The position numbers were made by a program, and so were the translations under genes. The notes under the pieces are model-generated. The model ran no database searches, had not been told where the DNA came from, and was given only the letters and a program-made list of their open reading frames with translations. A stretch of DNA of 30,871 nt. Origin: JBEIVB01 sp040374085 (GTDB lineage Bacteria > Bacteroidota > Bacteroidia > UBA4408). This document shows positions 1 through 7,168 of the stretch, one piece after another (within the stretch, counting starts at the first letter, position 1; every line of letters begins with the position of its first letter). Where the stretch lies: positions 1 to 30,871 of the forward strand of contig JBEIVB010000021.1 in NCBI GenBank assembly GCA_040374085.1. The letters run 5' to 3'.

Positions 1-57
1 CAACAGCATCACCCCAAGCCCCAGCAGATGCAACCGCTTCAAACCAGAGGACCCCAT
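1..57 (-). CDS. Exported protein, N-terminal fragment (cut by window edge)
   Basis: An ATG at 57-55 on the minus strand opens a frame that stays open to the window edge (19 codons). The peptide starts MGSSGLKRLH and continues with leucine, glycine, valine and methionine residues. A short positively charged head followed by a hydrophobic run is the form of a Sec signal peptide or an N-terminal membrane anchor. The start lies 14 nt after the stop codon of the mannose-1-phosphate guanylyltransferase gene, so it is probably co-transcribed with it. No function can be assigned because the mature part is outside the window. The reading frame is clear; the identity is unknown. Confidence 0.5.
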   Translation of the reverse strand, partial: MGSSGLKRLHLLGLGVMLL

Positions 58-71
58 GATTGTAAAGGCAA

Positions 72-1160
72 CTAAACGAATTTGTCTCCCTTGCTCAACT
101 TAACGTCGTTCACAATCTGACGGATGTATTGCTCATTTGATTTCCGACATATCAGCAGAACGTTGTTTGACTCCACTATGATGTAATCGTTCAAACCCTC
201 GATGGCCACGAGTTTGTGCTCGGGAACATGCACGATGTTGCCGCGAGAGTGGTGCATGAGCACGTTTTTTCCAACCACAGCGTTGTCGTTCGCATCTTGC
301 GGAATGCGATCGTACAAAGAGCCCCAAGTACCTAGGTCGCTCCAGCCGATGATGGAAGAACGCACATAAACGTTCTCGGCCTTTTCCATGATGCCGTAAT
401 CAATGGAAATGTTTTTGCACATGGGGTAGATGCGGCGGATGAATGCATCTTCCTGCTCGGTTCCATAAATGCCTAAGCCCTCAGTAAACAAGGCATGCTC
501 CTCGGGCATATACATCTCAAACGCTCTTAAAATGGTCTTGGCTTCAAACAGGAAAATGCCCGAGTTCCACAAGAAATCCCCGCTCTGCAAAAAGAAACGT
601 GCCATCTCCAAGTCGGGCTTTTCAGTAAAAGTCTTTACGCGTTTAATGCGTTTGTCTTGTTCCTTGTGCGTGCTTTCCTTAAACTGTATGTAGCCATAAC
701 CCGTATCCGGGCGGGTGGGCTTGATGCCTAAGGTAACCAAACAAGACTCAGAGCTGGCTTTCCGAAAGCAACTGTTAACCGCCTTAATAAAAGTTTCTTC
801 TTTTAAAATTAAATGATCGCTTGGGGCAACCACAATTCGCGCTTCCGGATTTTGTTGGTAGATTTTATAACTCGCATAAGCCACACAAGGGGCTGTGTTG
901 CGACGGCTGGGTTCCAGTAGTATTTGGTCCACACCTACACCCGGCAACTGCTCCTTCACCAAATCTGCATAGGCTTCGTTGGTTACGATGTAAATCTGGT
1001 TGGGCGGGCAAATTTTTAAGAATCGGTGATAGGTGAGCTGCAAGAGTGTCTGTCCAATGCCCAGCACATCTAGAAATTGCTTGGGGTGGTGGGTGGTGCT
1101 CATGGGCCAGAATCGGCTCCCAATACCACCCGCCATAATGACGCAATAGTTGTTTTTCAT
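72..1160 (-). CDS. manC: Mannose-1-phosphate guanylyltransferase
   Basis: This 362-aa cytosolic enzyme should make GDP-mannose from mannose 1-phosphate and GTP, a sugar donor for surface glycans. The N-terminal nucleotidyltransferase signature is visible as MAGGIGSRFWPMS (residues 9-21), followed by HPKQFL. Further landmarks are EPSRRNTAP, the APSDHLI metal/nucleotide segment, FTEKPD and WNSGIF, all typical of the GMP family. The length matches the single-domain Bacteroidota type; there is no C-terminal cupin phosphomannose-isomerase domain. The ATG at 1160 is the natural start because the family motif follows at once. It lies 81 bp downstream of the acs stop and 14 nt upstream of the next ORF. 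Its link to the polymer genes near 12-15 kb is inference. Confidence 0.93.
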   Translation of the reverse strand: MKNNYCVIMAGGIGSRFWPMSTTHHPKQFLDVLGIGQTLLQLTYHRFLKICPPNQIYIVTNEAYADLVKEQLPGVGVDQILLEPSRRNTAPCVAYASYKIYQQNPEARIVVAPSDHLILKEETFIKAVNSCFRKASSESCLVTLGIKPTRPDTGYGYIQFKESTHKEQDKRIKRVKTFTEKPDLEMARFFLQSGDFLWNSGIFLFEAKTILRAFEMYMPEEHALFTEGLGIYGTEQEDAFIRRIYPMCKNISIDYGIMEKAENVYVRSSIIGWSDLGTWGSLYDRIPQDANDNAVVGKNVLMHHSRGNIVHVPEHKLVAIEGLNDYIIVESNNVLLICRKSNEQYIRQIVNDVKLSKGDKFV

Positions 1161-1197
1161 ACGGTTTTATCAAGTCTACAGCACCGGGTGCCGCAGC

Positions 1198-1230
1198 GCA
1201 GGAAAGCCTGCAAAGAAACGGTTTTGTTTC
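1198..1230. other. Two small inverted repeats between acs and manC
   Basis: The 81-bp gap between acs and manC holds a 5-bp stem GCAGG/CCTGC (1198-1202 with 1207-1211, 4-nt loop). Next to it lies GAAAC/GTTTC (1215-1219 with 1226-1230, 6-nt loop). Neither is followed by a T-run on the minus strand, so they are not convincing terminators. They could be mRNA processing or stability hairpins inside an acs-manC transcript, or chance. Confidence 0.2.
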
Positions 1231-1241
1231 CGATCTCCCGC

Positions 1242-3137
1242 CTATCGAGCCCCGGCTTTAATTTCTTCTACTACGGTAGGGTCTAGAAGGGTAGAGGTGT
1301 CGCCCAGGTTAGAGGAGTCGCCTTCTGCCACTTTCCTCAGGATGCGCCGCATGATTTTCCCGCTTCTGGTTTTGGGTAAGCCTCGCACCACCTGAATCTT
1401 GTCGGGTTTGGCAATGGGCCCAATGTGACGCACTACTTCCGCCAAAATCTCCTGATGCAGCAGGTGCTCGTGCTTTTCGCTGTTGGTGCAAATAACGTAC
1501 GCATAGATGCCTTGTCCCTTTATGTCGTGCGGATAGCCTACTACCGCGCTTTCCACCACATCGGGGTGCATGTTTATGGCGCTCTCCACTTCGGCAGTCC
1601 CAATGCGGTGTCCCGATACGTTTATGACATCGTCTACCCGCCCGGTAATGCGGTAATACCCGTCCTCATCTCGTCGGCAGCCATCGCCGGTGAAGTACAT
1701 GCCTTCAAAGGTGGCAAAGTAGGTCTGGCGGCATCGTTCGTGATCGCCATAGGTGGTGCGCAGCATGGAGGGCCACGGAAAACGAATGCAGAGGTTGCCC
1801 TCTACGCCGTTTCCTTCCAGCACATTGCCCCGGTCGTCCACCAACACAGGCTGAATTCCGGGCAGGGGCAGGGTGGCAAACCCGGGCTTGGTGGGCGTAA
1901 TGCCCGCCAATGGAGAGATCATGATTCCGCCCGTCTCGGTTTGCCACCAGGTATCTACAATGGGGCAACGCCCTTTTCCAACCTCCCGGTGGTACCAGTC
2001 CCAGGCCTCAACGTTTATGGGTTCCCCTACGGTTCCCAAAACCTTCAGGCTATCGAGGCGGTAGGGTTTCAGCCATTGGGTTCCGGCCGCTTCCAGAGCG
2101 CGAATGGCGGTGGGAGCGGTGTAAAAGTGGGTAACGCGATATCGGTCTATCACCTCCCAAAATCGCCCGGCATCGGGATGGGTGGGCACACCCTCAAACA
2201 TGACTGAGGTGGCGCCGCACAACAAAGGACCATATACTTGGTAGCTGTGCCCGGTGATCCAACCAATGTCTGCGGTGCACCAATACACATCTCCTTCTTC
2301 ATATTGAAACACATTGGAGAAGGTGTAGGCGGTGTAAACCATATATCCGCCCTGTGTGTGCACCACGCCTTTGGGTTTGCCGGTACTGCCCGATGTGTAT
2401 AAGATAAACAGCATATCTTCCGAATCCACCGCAACTGCCGCACAAGCATCGGAAACGCCCTCCAGAGCCTCGTGCCAATAGCGATCTCTTCCGGCCTGCA
2501 TCGGCACATCGGTTCCGGTTCTGCGATATACAAGCACCTGCTCTACTGACGGACATAAGGTGAGGGCATCGTCTACCACGGTTTTCATAGGAATTTCCTT
2601 GCTGCCCCGGTATGCACCATCGCTGGTTAACACCACTTTGCACTCCGAATCTTGTATGCGCCCTGCAAGGGCTGTGGCAGAAAAGCCTCCGAATACCACC
2701 GAATGCACCGCACCCAGCCGGGCGCAAGCCAGCACACCAATGGCCAGCTCAGGCACCAAGGGCATGTATAAGCACACTCGGTCGCCTTTCCCAACGCCCA
2801 TTTCACGCAAGGCGTTGGCTAGTTTGCATACTTCCTTGTGCAATTGTCCATAGGTGAGGCCGCGCCGCGCATCGCCCGGATCGTTGGGCTCCCAATAGAA
2901 TGCAGTCTGGTCTGAACGCTCGGCCAAATGCCGGTCTAAGCAGTTCTCGGTGATGTTCAGTTTTCCCCCTTCAAACCACCGCACGCGCGGCTCCCGAAAG
3001 TTCCAGTCCAATACGGTATCCCAAGGTTTGGTCCAAACAAATTCACCGGCAACATCTGCCCAAAATTGTTCGGGCTGCTCAACCGATTGCAAGTATAGTC
3101 TTTGGTAGTCCTCTAGTGTTTGAATCCGATGCTTCAT
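1242..3137 (-). CDS. acs: Acetyl-CoA synthetase (AMP-forming)
   Basis: This 631-aa protein activates acetate to acetyl-CoA through acetyl-AMP. It has the ANL-superfamily core YTSGSTGKPKGVVH (about residues 246-259), DTWWQTETGG, YFTGDG, GRVDDVINVSGHRIGTAEVE, and the C-terminal PKTRSGKIMRR motif (around residue 592). The lysine of that last motif is the catalytic residue regulated by acetylation in many Acs enzymes. The N-terminal acetyl-CoA synthetase domain (DWNFREPRVRWFEGGKLN) distinguishes it from other acyl-CoA synthetases. Length is near the usual 630-660 aa. The gene starts at ATG 3137, divergent from the SRPBCC gene, with 106 bp shared upstream. I see no good TAnnTTTG box for it in that interval. 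Confidence 0.96.
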   Translation of the reverse strand: MKHRIQTLEDYQRLYLQSVEQPEQFWADVAGEFVWTKPWDTVLDWNFREPRVRWFEGGKLNITENCLDRHLAERSDQTAFYWEPNDPGDARRGLTYGQLHKEVCKLANALREMGVGKGDRVCLYMPLVPELAIGVLACARLGAVHSVVFGGFSATALAGRIQDSECKVVLTSDGAYRGSKEIPMKTVVDDALTLCPSVEQVLVYRRTGTDVPMQAGRDRYWHEALEGVSDACAAVAVDSEDMLFILYTSGSTGKPKGVVHTQGGYMVYTAYTFSNVFQYEEGDVYWCTADIGWITGHSYQVYGPLLCGATSVMFEGVPTHPDAGRFWEVIDRYRVTHFYTAPTAIRALEAAGTQWLKPYRLDSLKVLGTVGEPINVEAWDWYHREVGKGRCPIVDTWWQTETGGIMISPLAGITPTKPGFATLPLPGIQPVLVDDRGNVLEGNGVEGNLCIRFPWPSMLRTTYGDHERCRQTYFATFEGMYFTGDGCRRDEDGYYRITGRVDDVINVSGHRIGTAEVESAINMHPDVVESAVVGYPHDIKGQGIYAYVICTNSEKHEHLLHQEILAEVVRHIGPIAKPDKIQVVRGLPKTRSGKIMRRILRKVAEGDSSNLGDTSTLLDPTVVEEIKAGAR

Positions 3138-3192
3138 GAGGTGGTTTTCCTTTTCATTGCAAGAGCCCTAAGGTGCATATAATTTTTTTCGC

Positions 3193-3223
3193 TTGCCCGT
3201 ACCCTCGGTTCTTCATAATTTTA
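3193..3223 (+). promoter_or_regulatory. Possible promoter of the SRPBCC gene
   Basis: TTG at 3193-3195 is followed after 20 nt by TAATTTTA (3216-3223). This resembles the Bacteroidota pair TTTG / TAnnTTTG with imperfect halves. It ends 20 nt before the chosen ATG at 3244, which would place the mRNA start a few bases upstream of the gene. Confidence 0.35.
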
Positions 3224-3243
3224 CACGCATAAACCATTTTGCT

Positions 3244-4260
3244 ATGAAAGTTGTAAAAGGCCTGGTTATGGCCCTGTTGACAATATTTATCATCCTCCTT
3301 GTTGTTGCCCTTTTCGCTCCGAAAGATTTCAGCATGAAACGTTCCATTGTGCTTGAAGCAACGCCGGAGCAAATCTCTCCCCTCATTTCCGATTTCCAAA
3401 AGTTCCAATATTGGTCTCCTTGGAAGGAGAAAGATCCTAAGGCTATTTATGCGTTTACAGGCAACCCGGGCCAGGCGGGCCACGCGTTCACATGGAAGGG
3501 CAACCGAGAGGTGGGAACGGGCACGATGCGCCTCGATTCGGTTTTCGCCAACCGTAAAACGGTTTATGCGCTCGATTTTCTCGAACCCTTTGAAAGCCAT
3601 GCAGCAGGTGAATTCATCCTCGAGCCTGCTGAAAAAGGAACCCAAGTTACCTGGAGCTTCCACACTCATTTCGGTTTTTTGGAGTCGGCGTTTATGGTGT
3701 TTTTTAGCATGGAAAAGATGCTTGGAGCCGACTTTGAGAAAGGCCTCGCCAACATGAAAAATTCTCTGAGCGAACAAGCCTCTTCAAAACCCGCTTATGT
3801 TATAAAAGAAGTGGAGCTTTCCGCTACCACTTATTTGGTAATGCGCAAAACCATGCCTTTTTCAGAGGTAGCACCGCCCTATTACGAAGCCGCATTTAAA
3901 GCCTGCGATGCTGCCCTTAGAAAGGCCGGCGGATCCGCCACCGGAGCTCCGGTATGCCTGGTGTACAAGTGGGATATGACCACCCAACAAGCCGATTTGG
4001 GAGCCGGGTTTCCATGCCAAGTTTCCGGAAACCGTTTTGCCGGATTGGAGCGTGTGGATATGCCAGCTGGAAAATCCTACCAAATCGATTACTACGGAAA
4101 CTACAATGGCACAGGCGCCGCTCACAATGCTATGGAACAACACTTGCAATCCAAGGGCTTAACGCCGACCTACCCCTGCTTCGAGCAGTTCTTGACCGAC
4201 CCGGGTCAAGAGCCGGATACCGCGAAGTGGCTCACCCGATTGGTTTATTTCGCCAAGTAG
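3244..4260 (+). CDS. Membrane-anchored SRPBCC / GyrI-like effector-binding protein
   Basis: From ATG 3244 this gives 338 aa. Residues about 5-25 form one hydrophobic helix. A polyketide-cyclase/START-like SRPBCC domain follows (MKRSIVLEATPEQI, FQYWSPW, the pattern of the polyketide_cyc2 group) to about residue 165. The second half (from YVIKEVELSATTYLVMRK) resembles the GyrI-like/AraC effector-binding fold, which often binds small hydrophobic ligands. I chose ATG 3244 over an in-frame TTG at 3193 because it puts the helix at the N-terminus and lies behind a promoter-like element. The protein is probably held in the inner membrane with its ligand-binding domains on one side. It stands alone, divergent from acs. 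The ligand and function are unknown. Confidence 0.8.
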   Translation: MKVVKGLVMALLTIFIILLVVALFAPKDFSMKRSIVLEATPEQISPLISDFQKFQYWSPWKEKDPKAIYAFTGNPGQAGHAFTWKGNREVGTGTMRLDSVFANRKTVYALDFLEPFESHAAGEFILEPAEKGTQVTWSFHTHFGFLESAFMVFFSMEKMLGADFEKGLANMKNSLSEQASSKPAYVIKEVELSATTYLVMRKTMPFSEVAPPYYEAAFKACDAALRKAGGSATGAPVCLVYKWDMTTQQADLGAGFPCQVSGNRFAGLERVDMPAGKSYQIDYYGNYNGTGAAHNAMEQHLQSKGLTPTYPCFEQFLTDPGQEPDTAKWLTRLVYFAK

Positions 4261-4369
4261 TACGGCAGCTTCACCATTTGGCAGTTTAAACATACCTTTT
4301 ATCAAATTTTAATGCTTTAGGGTAAACGATTTTCCTGTATTTCGACGTTATTATATAAAACGCTGAGAT

Positions 4370-4432
4370 ATGAGACTTGCTCTTGCTTTTGTACTCCTTT
4401 TGGCCGGTTTTGCCTGCCTGATTTTTTTGTAG
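4370..4432 (+). CDS. Possible 20-residue hydrophobic small protein
   Basis: In the 261-bp gap after the SRPBCC gene an ATG at 4370 opens a 20-codon frame ending at TAG 4430-4432. The product is MRLALAFVLL followed by LAGFAC and LIFL: an arginine-bearing start and an almost wholly hydrophobic body, like a signal peptide or one membrane helix. LAGFAC looks like a lipobox, but only four residues follow the cysteine. The composition is striking for a chance ORF, yet there is no clear promoter and no homologue I can name. The rest of the gap shows no other gene. Confidence 0.25.
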   Translation: MRLALAFVLLLAGFACLIFL

Positions 4433-4460
4433 AGAGCCTTCCTTTTGCAAGTAGGCCAAC

Positions 4461-4481
4461 CAACCATCCTCTTGGAGGTTG
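4461..4481. other. Small hairpin downstream of the exported-protein gene
   Basis: CAACC (4461-4465) pairs with GGTTG (4477-4481). CC/GG (4468-4469 with 4474-4475) form an inner stem around a TCTT loop. It lies about 40 bp past the minus-strand stop at 4522 but has no T-run on either strand. Terminator function is therefore doubtful. Confidence 0.2.
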
Positions 4482-4521
4482 ATTACCTGGTATGAATATG
4501 GTCAGGCATAGGTTGTATGCG

Positions 4522-5166
4522 TTACTTTTTTTTCGGGACCGGCTTGGTCTTGGCCTTCTGTTGAGCCTTCAGGTATTGTTTGGTGAACGCATCCAATACC
4601 GGTTTTTTCTGAGCAGCAAATACCGGATCAAATTCAAATTCCTTGGCTTTGTAGCTGTAGGTAATGCGGGCAACCGGTTCGGTAACGGACTGGGTATCCA
4701 GCCCCTCGTAATCGTGCCACAACGACACTTCTATTGGGAAAATAAACGCGCTGTTGATGTCGTCCGGAAGGTGCGCATCCAAGGCTAGGTATTTGGTGAT
4801 GTAACCCGGTTTTGAAATCTGTATGGTGTAGGTCTGGTCTAAGGGAAGCCGAAAGGTACACTTCCCATTTTCCAACCCGAAGGCAGCTTTTATGAGGGTT
4901 CCTTTTTCATTGTGCACCCGAAACAACACCACGGGAATGGGCTCCCCCTTTCCACCGCTGTATTGCAGCGTTCTCCATTCCAGTTCAATATAATGGTCTT
5001 TGGAGTTGCGCTTGAACTCCTCCGCCTTTTCCAAATCCTCCTCTGCGATTTCGGCGTCTTGGTTCAATTTCGATTTTGGCGGAGGCTTTGTGGCTGAGTG
5101 TGCACCAGGCACCAAACCAAACAGGTTAATCCACAAAAGCAGAATAAAGAGGCGCAAGTTTAACAT
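4522..5166 (-). CDS. Exported protein with carboxypeptidase-regulatory-like domain
   Basis: This 214-aa protein starts with a Sec signal peptide (MLNLRLFILLLW to about GAHSA, residues 1-25). A charged segment follows, then a small beta-sandwich-like stretch (about residues 65-125). That stretch has LIKAAFGLENGKCTFRLPL and YTIQISKPGYITKYLAL, the pattern of carboxypeptidase-regulatory or PEGA-type domains often seen in Bacteroidota exported proteins. The C-terminus is lysine-rich and ends PVPKKK. It is probably periplasmic. The ATG at 5166 is 8 nt after the nucleoside kinase stop, so the two share an mRNA, though no functional tie is evident. The specific role is unknown. Confidence 0.7.
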   Translation of the reverse strand: MLNLRLFILLLWINLFGLVPGAHSATKPPPKSKLNQDAEIAEEDLEKAEEFKRNSKDHYIELEWRTLQYSGGKGEPIPVVLFRVHNEKGTLIKAAFGLENGKCTFRLPLDQTYTIQISKPGYITKYLALDAHLPDDINSAFIFPIEVSLWHDYEGLDTQSVTEPVARITYSYKAKEFEFDPVFAAQKKPVLDAFTKQYLKAQQKAKTKPVPKKK

Positions 5167-5174
5167 GCCTAAAA

Positions 5175-5849
5175 CTATAAAAAATTTTCAACAGACGAGC
5201 GCTCTCCAGTCAAGGCTATGCGGGTAAGCCCATAATCGTGAGAAGATAATATGATCTCTTTGAGACGTGCATAATCTTCCGGGTGGTGAACAAAATCAAC
5301 CCCTTTTGTCTCAATCAACAAAACCCTACCTCGGTTTATTTTGCTGTATTGCTCCAAAAATTCCAGATAACCCCTTTGGATGCGCTCCAAATAGGCAGGT
5401 TTGATTTCTTGCTCATATGCCCTTCCACGTTTCGAAATGTTTTCGAGCAACTGGGGCACTTCAACGTATAAATAGACCAACAAATCGGGTTTCGGAAGAT
5501 TCCCGCTCACAATCTGAAAAAACGTGGAATAGAGGCTGATTTCATCATCAGCCAGATTGGCCTGGGCAAAAATTTGGCATTTCTGAATGAAGTAATCTGC
5601 TATAATCTGAGGCTGAAACAAGTCATAGGTCAACAGCTCACGTTTCAATTGATGGTAACGCTCCGCTAGGAAACTCAATTCCAAGGGAAATGCATAACGT
5701 TCTGGTTCACGGTAGAATTTGGGCAGGAAGTCGTTTTCCTCAAAATGCTCCAACAACAACCTGCTCCCCAAATCTGCCGAAAGCATTTTCGAAAGGGAGG
5801 TTTTACCGGCGCCAATGTTGCCTTCAATGACTAAATAGGGGTAGAGCAT
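5175..5849 (-). CDS. Deoxynucleoside kinase (dNK family)
   Basis: This 224-aa protein is expected to phosphorylate deoxynucleosides (deoxyadenosine or deoxyguanosine type) for nucleotide salvage in the cytosol. The P-loop GNIGAGKT is at residues 10-17. The substrate-site region has FLAERYHQLKRE. The lid region carries VYLYVEVPQLLENISKRGR followed by YEQEIKPAYLERI, as in the dNK fold. Length fits the family (200-225 aa). The family places the P-loop about ten residues from the N-terminus, which supports ATG 5849. A perfect -7 box ends only 7 nt upstream of that ATG, so the gene has its own promoter and a very short or absent 5' UTR. The exact nucleoside preference cannot be read from the sequence. 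Confidence 0.88.
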   Translation of the reverse strand: MLYPYLVIEGNIGAGKTSLSKMLSADLGSRLLLEHFEENDFLPKFYREPERYAFPLELSFLAERYHQLKRELLTYDLFQPQIIADYFIQKCQIFAQANLADDEISLYSTFFQIVSGNLPKPDLLVYLYVEVPQLLENISKRGRAYEQEIKPAYLERIQRGYLEFLEQYSKINRGRVLLIETKGVDFVHHPEDYARLKEIILSSHDYGLTRIALTGERSSVENFL

Positions 5850-5856
5850 GCCTCCA

Positions 5857-5864
5857 CAAAAGTA
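5857..5864 (-). promoter_or_regulatory. -7 promoter box for the deoxynucleoside kinase
   Basis: TACTTTTG on the minus strand exactly matches TAnnTTTG. It lies in the 48-bp gap after the oxidoreductase gene and leaves only 7 nt before the kinase ATG (5849). No good TTTG is seen about 20 nt further upstream, so the assignment rests on the -7 box alone. Confidence 0.5.
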
Positions 5865-5897
5865 GCAGGGCGATTCTGCTTACAGAGAATAAGTTTT

Positions 5898-7151
5898 CTA
5901 CAATCGGTTGAAAAGCAGATCGAGGTAAAAACCAGGTTGCTTTAATCGTTTTCGTAAAGCAAGGTCATCGAACATGCCGGTGAGACTCTCCCGCAAGGCC
6001 CGGTTGCCATGGGCTTTCTTCACCACCCAGTTGAACAGCCACGGATATCTACTGAGCTGCTGAAGGCGATGGCTGATGGAGAGTTCATTACCCAGTCTTC
6101 TGTACACCCGTTTATCATATTCGCTCAGGGTTGCTGCATCGCGTTTTCCCGCTTTTATGGCCATTTCCAAGGTTCCGGCGGCATGTTGTCCGGCTATCAT
6201 AGCATTGGCAATGCCTTCACCGGTAAATGGGTCAATGAGGCTGCCGGCATCGCCCACCAACATATATCCCTCACCCGATATTTTTTCTTGCGCAGTGCCA
6301 AGTGGAAGGCCCCAACCTACGGGCGATTCCATAGGTTTGGCGCGATAAAAGCGATCTGCAAAGCGCGGATGCGCAACGGCTTGTTCCAAAAGCTTCCTCA
6401 AGTTCAGTTTGCGCTTGCTCACCTCCGATGAGAGCATGCCCAAACCCACATTGGCCCGCCCATCGGCCATAGGGAAAATCCAAAAATACCCGGGCAGCAA
6501 CTCCTCAAGAAAATGCAATTCAATAAAGGAATCACTATGAAATCCTTCCACTCCTTGGTAGTAGCAGCGCAATCCGGCACAATAATGGTCTCGGCGAAAG
6601 CCCTTTTCATGCAAGGTCTTGCGCACTACCGAGCGGTCTCCATCTGCCCCAACGAGGTAGTTGCACACAACTTCTATTTGCTCGCCCGCTCTCCGTACAT
6701 GAAGTAAAAATCCATCCTCCGTCCGCTCTATGCTCTTTAGTTCCGAGCCCGCCCAACGCGTTCCGGGTGCATCGGGAAGCCTGTCCCACAAGAAGGCGTC
6801 AAACACCATGCGCGAACACAAATAGCCCGGTGCATGATCAACGGTACTCATATCCAATTTAAACGGCACATCCAATACCAAGCCGCTGGGTGAGGTAAAA
6901 CGCACACCATGACTTCCCCTGAACCCAGGCATGCCGGCATGAATCTCTTGGTCTAAACCGGTACCCAATTTACGCAGTACACTGAAGACTTTGCCGCTCA
7001 GGGCATCGCCGCACACTTTGTCGCGCGGGAAATGAGCCTTGTCGAGCACAAGATGCGCTATACCAGCCTGGTTTAGAAAATGAGAACAGGTGCTGCCGCC
7101 GGGTCCGCCACCCACCACCACTACAGAAGTCTCGAACCGCGTGATATCCAC
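5898..7151 (-). CDS. FAD-dependent oxidoreductase, geranylgeranyl-reductase family
   Basis: This 417-aa flavoprotein has the dinucleotide-binding motif VVVVGGGPGGSTCSHFL near residues 9-25. It also has the family segment FPRDKVCGDALSGK, then LVGADGDRSVVRK, and the second FAD motif MLVGDAGSLIDPFTGEGIANAM. These place it in the geranylgeranyl reductase/halogenase-like group of class A flavoproteins. Members reduce isoprenoid chains or act on carotenoid or other lipid substrates; which applies here is not evident. The frame starts at GTG 7151, 17 nt after the helicase stop; no in-frame ATG fits before the FAD motif. It is probably co-transcribed with the helicase gene. A cytosolic or membrane-peripheral location is likely. 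Confidence 0.85.
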   Translation of the reverse strand: MDITRFETSVVVVGGGPGGSTCSHFLNQAGIAHLVLDKAHFPRDKVCGDALSGKVFSVLRKLGTGLDQEIHAGMPGFRGSHGVRFTSPSGLVLDVPFKLDMSTVDHAPGYLCSRMVFDAFLWDRLPDAPGTRWAGSELKSIERTEDGFLLHVRRAGEQIEVVCNYLVGADGDRSVVRKTLHEKGFRRDHYCAGLRCYYQGVEGFHSDSFIELHFLEELLPGYFWIFPMADGRANVGLGMLSSEVSKRKLNLRKLLEQAVAHPRFADRFYRAKPMESPVGWGLPLGTAQEKISGEGYMLVGDAGSLIDPFTGEGIANAMIAGQHAAGTLEMAIKAGKRDAATLSEYDKRVYRRLGNELSISHRLQQLSRYPWLFNWVVKKAHGNRALRESLTGMFDDLALRKRLKQPGFYLDLLFNRL

Positions 7152-7168
7152 AAGAAAAAAATCTTTCG

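Noticed and set aside
1171..1178. TAGACTTG on the minus strand as manC promoter
   Set aside because: Seven-of-eight match only, without a -33 box, and manC may be read from acs; too weak to list as a feature.
1425..2207. 260-aa plus-strand ORF antisense to acs
   Set aside because: It is a shadow frame of the well-supported acs gene, has no recognisable domain and shows odd composition.
3193..3243. TTG start adding 17 residues to the SRPBCC protein
   Set aside because: It would place a polar segment before the membrane anchor and overlaps the promoter-like element; ATG 3244 fits better.
3154..3777. 207-aa minus-strand ORF opposite the SRPBCC gene
   Set aside because: No motif or signal; the plus-strand frame has clear SRPBCC and GyrI-like features.
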